A DNA stretch of 64,000 nucleotides. Origin: Tanypteryx hageni (lineage: Eukaryota; Arthropoda; Insecta; Odonata; Petaluridae). Location of the stretch: NCBI GenBank assembly GCA_028673005.1, contig CM054114.1, forward strand, positions 16,307,516 to 16,371,515, written 5' to 3'. Below are positions 45,763-56,100 of the stretch, piece after piece; the stretch's first letter is position 1; each line of letters opens with the position of its first letter. The notes below the pieces were generated by a model. That model ran no database searches, was not told the DNA's origin, and was given only the letters and a program-made list of their open reading frames with translations. A program made the translations under genes and the position numbers.

Positions 45763-45938
45763 TAGTTAGATATGTATCTCAGGATTTTCTACTTTAATAA
45801 TAGTAACCATTTAACGAGATACTTCACTATGGCTTTTTTTTCATGTGATGCATATCTTCACTTTAGACTCTTTAGGAGCAAAGTTGTATTTGATGCATAT
45901 GTTGAAGTGTTAATAATTCTGTAATGTTATCATTCCAG

Positions 45939-46090
45939 GTGCCGAGAATGTGTTGCAAGGGCAGGGAACCCCGCTTTATTTGATAGGCCCATTATGTCAC
46001 TGTTTCTTTATTACTGTTATGATGTTTGTCTGGTGGCTAGCTTCTGCAGATATAATATGTTGCTCTTTTAAGCATGATCTGCCTTGCTTC
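45939..46090 (+). CDS. Candidate second exon of the THAP-like gene
   Basis: After the acceptor TATCATTCCAG (AG 45937-45938) the frame that continues exon 1 (codon split AC|G) reads CRECVARAGNPALFDRPI and on to a stop about 45 codons later. The R..(W)..RAGN..L spacing is what follows the FPR motif in THAP domains, though the usual Trp is Cys. An AATAAA lies near 46241. The protein would be very short and lack the distal Cys-His pair, so the gene is either degenerate or has more exons. Confidence 0.4.
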
Positions 46091-46420
46091 AAAATTATTC
46101 TTTCGTCTGTTACATGCATTCTACTGTAATTTTTTTTCAGTGTGCATGTTTCCTATATTTATTGAACAATAATTGATCTATGTGGTTCAATTCCATTTCA
46201 TATCTGTTATATGTAAATATGTACAATTTTTCTTCTGCAATAAAACTATTTGAATTTAAATTGTTCTTCTTTCTATTCTCACCCATTACTCCTCTGGTTA
46301 CGTTATTCGTAAAAAGGTTTCATTTGCTAAATAAATAAATTAGCGTCATTTATTGAAAAATAATGAATCAAATTAAATTGGTGCAAGATTTTTGAAAAGT
46401 GCGCTCGCCGTCTGTACGAA

Positions 46421-46501
46421 GCTGCCATTGGCTGCTGAAATTCGTTTGCTAGCTGCCTGTTCTCCGCTTCGATTGGCTGCAAAAATGACGTCATACGTCA
46501 C
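46421..46501 (+). promoter_or_regulatory. CCAAT/CRE promoter-like cluster
   Basis: Two inverted CCAAT boxes in the same context (ATTGGCTGC at 46427 and 46472) and a perfect CRE palindrome TGACGTCA (46486-46493) followed by TACGTCAC lie within 80 bp of GC-richer DNA. An ATG-led open stretch (46586-46822) follows but has no recognisable domain. Confidence 0.4.
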
Positions 46502-46822
46502 AACGCAACAGCAGCGCCAGCTTCGGTACCTGCCCGGTGCCAACAGAAACTTTTTGTACTAGCCAGCGAAGACCACGATTTTAACATGGGAGTTCCCTCC
46601 ACCTGCCGTAGGCGCTGGACGGAAGGAGGTTTGGCGCGCTTACAAACGGATTACCATCTATCAGCTTCTGTTTACACGAACATCTGTAAATCGGAGTGGT
46701 TGTCGGTGACGATGGTTAGTGGTGCCAACCTTAATACTTGGCGGGCCACGTCGATGGTTGCGAATTCTCGGAGGTTCGCTTTGGGAGTTACCAATTCTTC
46801 AGCGGGGCGGATTAGAGTTTAA

Positions 46823-48360
46823 ATTGGCAGTTACCTATATATTCTGAAGTTCCATAATATAAGTGATATTCAATTTTAAATTAGATTTTGATGTTTAAAG
46901 TTTCAATGTCAAAAGTTCTACAATTAAAATTTCAATATTTCGATAATGAAATTTTGAAACGTATGAAGTTTTGTGTTAAATTTTTCGGATTGCTTTTTCA
47001 TGATAGCTTGGAGGACCACATACGGCTCGCGGGACGTAGGTTGAGCACCGCTCATGTACATGAAAGAGATCAAAGGATGTACATACAGGGGCGCCGAAAG
47101 CCAGTACGGGCCCGTGGACAACTTGCCGGGCCTCAATGTACGGACTTAATTCTCTCTATAGCTCTTGGCAACTGTCGCAAACCTTATACTCTCTTAAGAC
47201 AACAGCGAATATTTTTGTTTCAAAAACAAAATTAAATGCAAATTGAATGACATTGCTCCATTTTATTGTGCATTCTGGCGTTTAGAATGTTAGTCTTACA
47301 AACATATATATATATATATATATTGAAAAAATATTTTCTGCAACAATATTAATCTTATAATATTTTAATCTAGGCACAGCATATGTGCCGCAGGTAGGAG
47401 AAATAATGCTATTATAGACATTTTGTTAATTTAAATAAGTCTCAAAAAACCGAAGCGTATCTAACTAATGGAGCGACGTTTTCTTAAGGCATCTAATTTC
47501 AATAGTCTCGCAAATAATCTTGTACTGTGCTTCAGCCTTTAATAAAACGAGAGCATGATTTCGGGTATTCCTCGATAAATACCCAGCCGGTCAGCTGTGG
47601 ATATTATATTTTACGGTTTTGGACCCAATAGTAATTGAGCACTTTCTGACCGGCTGGGAACGTGGGTGTTACCACGAGGGACGGCCTACATTTGTGATAA
47701 AAATACTTACCAAACCATTCAAGAGAGAGAGTGAGAGCTTCCGCGACGTAGCAACGACCTTGTCAGGAAAATAAATGAAGTAATAATTTGTATTTATCAC
47801 TCACAAATTCGGTATGAGTAGGGGCGTACTGATAGGCTCCGCAATATGGGGATCGAGTTTTAGAGGGACCCCAGTCAATCGTACCATACTGACGAAGGCG
47901 TCTGGCACGAAAACCAATGCAAGATATAGGCTACGATGATATGCCTTCAGGCGTCTTTCTTTAATAAACAAATTCGTACATTATATGAAAATTTTTGTAA
48001 TAAAACTTTAATACTGACATTTCAACCATATAAACATTATTTTGATTTTATTTTCACTTATAAGGTTCCTTATAACATATTGTTAACTTCCGATTTAATT
48101 CCTTTCATCCTATGAGTAATTAGATTTTACAGATTTAAAGGAAACCCCATGGGACTATGACGAAAGGAAGATATTTTATCTTCCACCATGAAAGGAAGTT
48201 TTTAGTTAGCTGCAAAATATGGATTCCATTTCTAATGCAAATACTCGCTAATAAACGCTTTCAAAGGAGATCATTGATATTATTTTCCAACACAAAACAT
48301 TGTTAAAATGTATTAATACCTTTGCAAACTGTGTAAAGTACAACTCCTTCAGCCATAAAG
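46823..48360. other. Unassigned DNA with a short TA run and an inverted repeat
   Basis: No supported gene. A short (TA)n lies near 47304-47323. An inverted repeat at 47582-47658 is listed separately. The stretch 47080-47145 is GC-rich without an assignable product. Confidence 0.3.
47582..47658. repeat. 13-bp perfect inverted repeat with 51-nt loop
   Basis: CCCAGCCGGTCAG (47582-47594) and CTGACCGGCTGGG (47646-47658) are exact reverse complements in otherwise AT-rich sequence; GGGT/ACCC-type matches continue just outside. Could be a small foldback element or a structured RNA. Confidence 0.8.
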
Positions 48361-48364
48361 ATAT

Positions 48365-48412
48365 TGAAACCAGATGCATTTCGCCCACTAAGTGGGCATC
48401 TTCAGTGGTGAC
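48365..48412 (-). ncRNA. PLE hammerhead-ribozyme motif with intact core
   Basis: On the minus strand: CACCACTGAAGATGCCCACT then TAGTGGGCGAAATGCATCTG. Core CTGAAGA (48399-48405; fits CUGANGA), stem II GCCCAC/GTGGGC with a short loop, and GAAA (48379-48382). Unlike the copies in the inverted-repeat arms, all core positions that I can check are kept. Known PLE terminal repeats contain such motifs. No PLE ORF is adjacent. Confidence 0.6.
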
Positions 48413-48914
48413 TTGATAATAATAAACTGTTAAGATTTCAATATCTCTAGTAATATGTAAAAATAATTTCTTGTTTTATATACACGATGCATGACGATTA
48501 TAGAATCTTATCTTTAATGTAGAAAAAATATTCGTTGCTGAAATATTTTTCATGCATAAATAATATCGCGATTTCTGAGGATTATCTATTTCTCATCAGA
48601 CACCCATGAAGAAAACATATTATATAAATGAAGATGAATCCCCATTACCGAAAAAAGAGACCTGTCATATTTTATGTTAATAAATAATTCTCTTTTGGAG
48701 TATAAATCTCATTTTAAGTCTATCCATTTAAAATTAACACTTTCTTCAATTTGTATAAATTTTTTTTCCAGAATAATTCTCTGTAAATGGACCCCTTTAC
48801 ACAGCATAAAATTTATATATCAGACTGAATTCTAGATGGGGTACAGTTAAGTTGTATTACGTGAATTTTTAGTCTTAAATCGTATGGAGAGTTTTTTGTA
48901 ATGACATCAATTTA

Positions 48915-49260
48915 TTCGAGAACCTACATCTACATGTTACTTTGCAAATCATCAGATAAGTGGATTGCATGGGATGCGGTGCATCCCAGTATAGTCTAGA
49001 CCCATCGATAATTCACGTTTCGCGAAGAAATGAAATTTTTGGAGCACAAGCATGAGCGGGCGAATAGGGTGTTTCTGTCTATCCTTTTGCGGTGACGAAG
49101 GGCATTTCATTCTGAATAATATTCTACGGGTAAGAAATACGGAATTTTAACTTCTGAGAAAAAGGATAAGAGCTTTTCATGCATTTCACTTTTTCTATGC
49201 TCTTGAACTATGTAAGGCGAAAACCGACCGCTATTTTACTGGCGAGAGGAGATAACGTAA
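48915..49260 (-). repeat. LINE 3'-end or SINE-like remnant
   Basis: Begins ACCTACATCTACATGTT, the reverse complement of the AACATGTAGATGTAGGT style tail seen at the end of the CR1/L2 LINE (45297-45311). The sequence beyond it (ATGCGGTGCATCCCAGTATA, GAGCGGGCGAATAGGGTG) resembles that at 52330-52460 in places. Probably a 3' fragment of a CR1/L2 LINE or a SINE sharing its tail. Confidence 0.4.
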
Positions 49261-52200
49261 AAATGCAAATACAAAATATACTTATATCTAATTGATCTAT
49301 TATTATTTCACAACAAATCTTAAATTTAAAAAAGTAAATACGTGAAAAGCTTTGATCTGTATATAAGTCATAATCCACAAAAAATGCTGTTATGTAAATG
49401 TCGGGCTTTTTAAATATTTTAATATCTCATCTGACAGTAATGATATATAGGGAATATACGAATTTTTCAATAAGTAAAGCAAAAATGATTCCTTGAATAC
49501 ATTTTTCCGTTAGGCAAATGAAACTCCTGGGTGATTACGCTGTCAAATTATGCGAGGATCGGTGTTAATATGAAAAAATAATTAAATATTTTTAGTGTAA
49601 AATATAATTATTTCTTCCTCGATAACTTCCCAAAAAGCTGTAGGGGACAGTAATATGTTCATCGCTAGGATCGAATCCCGGCTTTATGATTATAGTCCAT
49701 AGAGAAGCAATGCGTATTTCATATCCTTTCTGATAGATGTAGAATTATCTGGTATCGACAGCCAAACATAATGATTAGTAGAGAAGCTGATGGCAGTGTT
49801 ACCATCAGACATTATTAACATTATTACAACAAAATGTCGATAAAAAGTCAAGTTCTATTCTATATGATGTGTTTAGAAATATGCAATTACCGCTAGGATT
49901 TCCGCTCTGAACTCGATTTCTTTCGCTCACTCAGAGATTTGAATAATCCTTTTCCCTTTGAGGTCGCCGTGAGAGGACGCTCAGAAAGTTCTTCTCGAGT
50001 TTAACCGGCGCCCTCTCACGATCCTAAGCAAACTGCTCATCCTTACGAAGCGTCATGTCTTCCTTTCAGGTCTAGAACAATCCCTAACACTTTTCGTTTT
50101 CGTTTGTTCCCCTCTCCAATAGAGAAAATACGTGACACAATCCAACTGCGAAAACCTTCGGTCACGTTTCAACACTATTATTTCGAGAGCCACATGTGAT
50201 CCAAAAGTTTCGAGTCAAAAGTTTTAGTTTTCCAAAAGTAATCCTCGTGGAAAACAAAGCTCCTGATGTTTGAGTGGTTCCTTTTTTTAACTTGAGTAGT
50301 GGCGGGTCAAAATTCGAGTCAAAGAGGACTCGCTGTAAAACCTTTTTCGTACTTTAATCCCGTTGACGTGGCGAGGCACCTATGCTCAGCAGGAGAACAG
50401 TTCTCCGCTCAAATGGCAAGTATGCGAATACGCTTCAAGTCCGTAAAATGTTTATTTGGTTTCTATCCGACCTCGACCCTCTGACCACCATTAACCCTCT
50501 CTTTGCGGTTTCCCATTCTCTGAACAAAATAAGAAATTAGGTCTCTCAAATTAACACCACCTGTTTTATAGGAAAAGGCTCCCTCATATTCGAGCGGACT
50601 TAGGATTAAAAAACGAATTTTGAATAAGATAAAACTGAAGTAGAGGACACTATCTATATCATTCTAGCGCTAAGATTCTTTGGGCGAATGTAACGCGGAA
50701 TATAGCTATTCTTTATTTTTTAAATATAAAAATAATCATAAAATTATAAAGGAAATCCCATTCTTTTTAATTACATCCTCGAGTATATGTTATTTTAATG
50801 GGTAATATTGTCGTACTATATATCTTATAATAATTTTAAGACCGTCCGGAGTCTTTCTGACGTCATCGACTACGATGACACTTTTTAACGTTTCTGAACA
50901 AACTTCCCGATTAAATAGAATTTTGAATTTTTGCACGAATACTCGATTTACGTATTATATGGCGGTGACGAAAACAATCTCGAAAAAAGTCCTGGGGCCG
51001 ACTCCAAGGTAGACATTTCTATTTCCCACAAAATTACACGTAAAAATAGACTTTTAGAAGGGCAGGCTTTAAATCTTTTTCAGATTAAAATTAGAAAGGG
51101 TTTACCTACAAGCTTCGGATCTGAACCATTTTGAAGAACAAATTATTAGGCTTCTTATTCTGTTCATCCTTTTTCGCATGCAGTTCGAAATTGCTCATGT
51201 TTAACGTTTAATTACATTGATAAACCTCGAAATCCTATTGTTATTATGGGTATAAGTTTGCTTTTGAATGCTTTTAATACGAGAGAGAGGATGAAGGAAG
51301 GACAGGGAAATTATTTTCATATCAACCAAAGTAAACAACATTCGTAAATTATTATATTGAAGTACAACTCAAAACGCATTTTTGTAAGAACATCAAAGTT
51401 ATTTACGTTATTTCAGTAAATAAATTCTTTTTTGATTTTATGAGTACTGACTGTTTAAATATAACACAGTCAATGACCACAAAAAAACTAATTCTCCGTT
51501 ATTTCAGTAACTCATTTTTGTTTTTATTGTACGTATAAGTAATGATAATAATATTGCATACGAGTAGTCGGTGCTTGTGAACTGCAAGCTCTTCAAAAAA
51601 TCACCATACACCAAGATCTAAACTCTTAAATAAACAAACGCGATCTCCAGGGCAACAGCACTTCAGTCACGTGGAGCCTGTATGTATTAAATAATAAATT
51701 CCATGAGTTCTCGCTGAATATCTTAATAAGGGCGAATTTTGGGTCTTCAGCATTAATTGGACACATGTATTTGTTGAGGAAGGAGGGGGGAGGGGCCAAA
51801 GATAACATTTTGCCGCGGGCCTTTCGCGCCTAGTTACGTGACCGTTAGATATCATTTCTCAGGATGTGTATTTACTAAATGATAATATTATTTCAAGAAG
51901 GAATTTTTCGCAAATAAAAATTAATTCTAAATGCATTTTGCATTAAACTTGTATACTTCTAAATATCTATGTGCCTTACCGTTTCAAGCTAACTGAGTCG
52001 CTATCTATAAAGTTAATTTTCTACCAAAATTTTCTACTATAATTTTCCTTGTGTAATATGCAATTATCGCGAGAGATCGACCAAATCTTCACGATCCATT
52101 TTTCAAGCGGTAGTATATTCCAAGTGATCATTTAAGGTCTCTCCGGATTCATTAGCACTAAAAAGGAATAATTTCCATGTTGCGTTTCGATGGAATTTCA

Positions 52201-52325
52201 AATTAAGTTTTCGTTTAAAAATTTAAATAGGATGAATATTTTATTTTCAATGTTTGTGGTTTTTAGTAAAAATTATCATGAGGGTAAACTGTCTTGAATA
52301 TTAACCATATATTATTCCTATGTAG
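49261..52325. other. Unassigned non-coding DNA
   Basis: About 3 kb with no supported gene. A short inverted repeat (CGTGAGAGG near 49968, CCTCTCACG near 50012), a TGACGTCA site near 50859 and a B-box-like GATCGAATCCCGG near 49669 (minus strand GGTTCGATYC type) were seen; none makes a convincing feature alone. Confidence 0.25.
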
Positions 52326-52460
52326 TACAATCATCTACATCTACACTACCTTACCTAGTTAACCTTTATCCGCCGAATTTGAATGCCCGCCAATAGGGTT
52401 CCGCTACCGAATTAAATTTAGGGCATGTAAATAATTTTTCTTTGTATGTATTCTGAAAAA
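52326..52460 (-). repeat. LINE 3'-tail-like remnant
   Basis: TCATCTACATCTACACTACC near 52331 is again the reverse complement of the GTAGATGTAGATGA tail of the CR1/L2 LINE, followed by CCGCCAATAGGGTTCCGC, similar in position and wording to 49057-49073. Confidence 0.4.
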
Positions 52461-53917
52461 ATCACGCGATAAAATGTTCAAATTAAAGAGCATTTTATGG
52501 TTAAAATGTTGAAGAAGTAAATGGTTTTATATTCTAAAAGAAAGTAGCACGTCGAAAAACTGATCGGAATAACATGTTATTTCATATAAAAAAAATTAGA
52601 ATACAAAAATATTTCATTTATGATGGCACTCTCACAGCTGACGCCAGCTCGGGAGTATCGAATTCTCTCTCTCGAGGCCCTGATTGCGTTTTCTCCTTGA
52701 AATTTGCGAGGGGGACAAAAGGCTGTCTTAACACTTGAGAGAGATAAGCTTCCTCAAATGACTCACTAGGTCTGTGAGTTCTCCTCTCACTTGAGCCTTT
52801 CAACTTCGGCATTTTTGACTCGGCCTGCCGTGACGTCATACTTTTGGGGTGATCTCTTCCCTTAGCTCCTATTCAAGGTCAAATACGGCGTCGATAAGAG
52901 GTCTCGGAACTCATTGTAAGCGTGCCAGATGATGCCAGTTCGGCAGCGAGCGAATGCATTTGATGGAACATACATATATGTTCCTTTCGGGGTTTAAATA
53001 TTCAACTAATTGTACTGAAATACATTTTGTGGAATTGGATTAATTTTAGCGTTCAGTCTGGATTTATTTATTTACGCTGTAATTATTAATTAACACTCCT
53101 GAAATTCTGAAATCTTTCATGTTTAATTCAATACTTCGTTCGTGCATGCAAGTCATTTTTGGTAAATAACCACACTGCAGTAATAAAAACCTTATGATCC
53201 GCGTACGACTCACGCACACTGGAATCAGTAGACCAATGTTAGCCAAACTCCCTATTAAGAAATTTCACCAAAATACGTCCATCGGTTCTCGAATTTTATC
53301 ATGCGGACGGACGGACGGAAACGTCCTCCCCTCGATCCATTCAATTCGTGCAAAGAACGCATAAATAATGTAATATCTGTACCTCGTGAACCTACGGACC
53401 TGGCTGCAGCATGTCCAACAATAACGGCAACTCAGGCATGCGTGAAGAGTAAATAAAGAAATCTTTTTTACATATATCTCTAACACCACACCAATAAGTT
53501 TTATGTAAACCTATAGAGCAGCATTTGTTTTTTGCCACATAATCGTAAATACAGTCATCCAGTAAGCACCTCTTTAGCAAAAATAACGATCGAATGTGCC
53601 ACACTAAACCTGACAGCACACCCTTCCACAATAAATATCATGCCAGGTCAGGTTCTTAGCATATTATAATATAATTATATAATATTTTTATTATCCGTGT
53701 GACCATACAAAACATATTGCAGGTATAGGAGTCGTCAAAAGAGAAAAACTGGATACACACAAGTGATAATAAACATTCAAATATAACAATGAATTGGAAT
53801 ACCAAGTAAACAAGAATACCATATACCTATACATGAATGGAAAAACCCTCTAATTTAGGATGATACAACGGAAATACTAAAATTAAACAAAAATCACAAA
53901 ATAAAAAATAAACAGGA
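52461..53917. other. Unassigned DNA
   Basis: GC-richer patch at 52620-52900 contains a minus-strand ORF (52618-52839) and a TGACGTCA site near 52830 but no recognisable domain. The rest is AT-rich, with a short GGAC repeat near 53305. Confidence 0.25.
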
Positions 53918-54304
53918 TCATGACAACATGTATTCATTCACATCATAAAAACATTTTTCCATTAGAAATTTTTTTACCTCAATTTTGAATCTACTGATAT
54001 TGTTAATGAGTTTGATACCCTTTGGCAGTTTATTGTATATTTTCGATCCCATTGAAACAGGTCCTCTATAAGCCATCAATCTTTTATGAAACCCTAAATG
54101 AATATTTAAATTACTTCTTGTGGCATGGTCATGGTAATCCATGTTTTGAGGAAAAAGATAAAGATTATTTTTTATCAGCACTGTTAGACAGTATATATAC
54201 ACACAAGGGACAGATAATATACCATGTTTCTTAAACAGAGGATTGCATGTTGCTCTGTAAGGTTCGCATAGCATAGCTGGCAACCTGGTTGGGGTATTGG
54301 CCAT
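53918..54304 (-). pseudogene. Non-LTR retrotransposon ORF2, C-terminal end
   Basis: An open 128-codon minus-strand stretch reads YRATCNPLFKKHGILSVPCV, YIYCLTVLIKNNLYLFPQNM, DYHDHATRSNLNIHLGFHKR and YNKLPKGIKLINNISRFKIE, ending KKFLMEKCFYDVNEYMLS. This matches the extreme C-terminus of Jockey-like LINE ORF2 proteins (the stretch after the RT thumb). The RT itself is absent, so it is a short 3' insertion or a remnant. Confidence 0.75.
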
Positions 54305-54470
54305 TTGCCAATCCCAGCACTCGCTCCTGCAGTAATGGCAAATTGGATGTAAATTTCCCCATCAAAATTCTAAAATCTCTGTGAACGTCTACTATTTCTC
54401 GTTTCTCATTTGTCTTAATTTAGATAGATTCCAATGTTCGGTAAAAGAATATATGTATGCTGGAAATGAA

Positions 54471-54697
54471 TACTTTTGCTAGCTAATGTTTGTTTTTAAT
54501 TTTTAAAAGGTTGCACTTTTCTAGAATTTTCATTTGTCTACCAATCCCTTAATACTTTCAGGAAAGATTTAATTAATACTTTTTTAATTAATACTTTTGC
54601 TAGCTAATGTTTGTTTTTAATTTTTAAAAGGTTGCACTTTTCTAGAATTTTCATTTGTCTACCAATCCCTTAAAACTTTCAGGAAAGATTTAATTAT
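54471..54697. repeat. Tandem duplication, 121-bp period
   Basis: The block from AATACTTTTGCTAGCTAATG through CAGGAAAGATTTAATTA occurs at about 54471-54576 and again at about 54592-54697, nearly identical (one T/A difference in CCCTTAATACTTTC against CCCTTAAAACTTTC). Recent by its identity. Confidence 0.92.
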
Positions 54698-55547
54698 AAA
54701 ATACCGCCAAGTATGCGCATTATTAATCCCGATTTTCAATTAATATGATAATTGGTCCTTTTTCTTGTTGTAGGTGTTTTGCGGGCAGCTGCGATAATTG
54801 CTGAGAGCTCGCAACTACGATACCATAAATAATTTATTAATTTCCTTAATATTGCGATTTGAATATTTTAGTAATAAACGGCGAAAATATTTTATTGCTG
54901 AATATAAGCTTACCAACATGACGCGTCATCTTGATTACGTTTTTAAGCTTCCAGTCTTCATATTAATCAACTTGCATTCCCGAAAGATCACCACGGGGAT
55001 AAAAGACGCACACTCTTATTAATAGTAGGACGTTTAGTTAGTCTAAGTTAAATTATTTAATATTATTTGAAAATGCATACAGTGAGAGGCCTTTGTGTAT
55101 TTTCTCTCAAGAAAAGAGGGCGAAAATAAAAATATTGTCGAGCCTGAAAAAATTAACGTGTAAAATACTTCGCCAACAGGTCTTTGCAGGCGGTCTATTC
55201 CGATGGCTGACATTTTCTGCTGCAATTTCTTTCAAGATACAATGGCTTATGTAATTCGGCGTAGAGAATCTTCCGTTAAATGTTTTTCGTTATTTTGTGG
55301 TTTAGTTATCCAGTAATTCGCGCTAAATGTCTCGATTACAAATTTTTTAGGTCTCATATTGAAAGGAAAATATTTTTTGCGGAGTGGAACAAGGAAGAGA
55401 ATATCTTAGCTAATCAAAATACATATGGTGTAGGCACAACTTCTACCAAGTAACGCAGAAAATGGTAGATTATATACATAGCAAGAATTTTCCATTATAA
55501 GTAGATTTTATGACTAACTAGGATTATTTCATTAATATGTTTAATGG
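54698..55547. other. Unassigned DNA
   Basis: No supported feature; short ORFs only. Confidence 0.25.
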
Positions 55548-55712
55548 AATAAAGCGATCCGAAGATTTTATGCAGACAGGCATAAGCTGTGAAGTCGGGA
55601 ATAATTTTGAAACGAGAAAAATGTCTGCTATAACTGGGAATCGAACCCGGGTCTTCCACTGGCTGGGCGGATATTCTACCACAGAACTATCGTATCAGAT
55701 CAATTTTCTCGT
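55548..55712 (-). repeat. tRNA-derived SINE, copy 1
   Basis: The minus strand reads a tRNA-like head (about 55623-55698): an A-box GTTCTGTGGTAGAATATCCG, an anticodon-arm TCCGC/GTGGA-type stem, and a B-box GGTTCGATTCCC. The head is followed by a body GCAGACATTTTTCTCGTTTC, then CCGACTTCACAGCTTATGCC. The A and B boxes resemble tRNA-Gly. The acceptor stem does not pair, so it is not a functional tRNA. Confidence 0.7.
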
Positions 55713-55856
55713 TTTTGAACGCGGATGTTTTCTTGGTTGGGACGGAACGAGCCAAGCTAGTACCAAACTGCCCCAACGGATGTCCTCGAAGAGATACAAC
55801 GAATAAAACTCCTCCCTCTCAAATGGTGAGATTGCCAAGCAAGAAATTGATCGAGC

Positions 55857-56007
55857 AAAGCGATATGAAGATCCTATGCAGACAGGCATAAGCTGTGAAG
55901 TCGGGAATAATTTGAAACGAGAAAAAAGTCTGCTATGACCGGAAATCGAACCCGGGTCTTCCACTTGCCATTCTACCACTGAACCATCGTATCAGATCAA
56001 TTTTCTC
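55857..56007 (-). repeat. tRNA-derived SINE, copy 2
   Basis: Second copy 306 bp downstream in the same orientation, with A-box GGTTCAGTGGTAGAAT and B-box GGTTCGATTTCC but lacking about 10 bp in the anticodon arm (the GGGCGGATAT present in copy 1). Confidence 0.7.
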
Positions 56008-56100
56008 CTTTCTGAACGCGGATATCCGCCCGGCAAGTGGAAGACCCGGGTTCGATTCTCGGTCATAGCAGACTTTTTTCTTGTTTCAAAATTTTTCCCA
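56008..56100 (+). repeat. tRNA-derived SINE, partial inverted copy 3
   Basis: Plus-strand half unit fused head-to-head with copy 2: it starts inside GCGGATATCCGC (a 12-bp palindrome, 56018-56029) and carries the B-box half and the start of the body (GGTTCGATTCTCGGTCATAG). It lacks the A-box. The arrangement looks like a foldback or template switch. Confidence 0.65.

Noticed and set aside
52618..52839. 73-codon minus-strand ORF near a CRE site
   Set aside because: GC-richer than its surroundings, but no recognisable domain or splice support; left as unassigned.
55623..55698. Functional tRNA-Gly gene
   Set aside because: A and B boxes are present but the acceptor arms do not pair and a SINE body follows, so it is a tRNA-derived SINE head.
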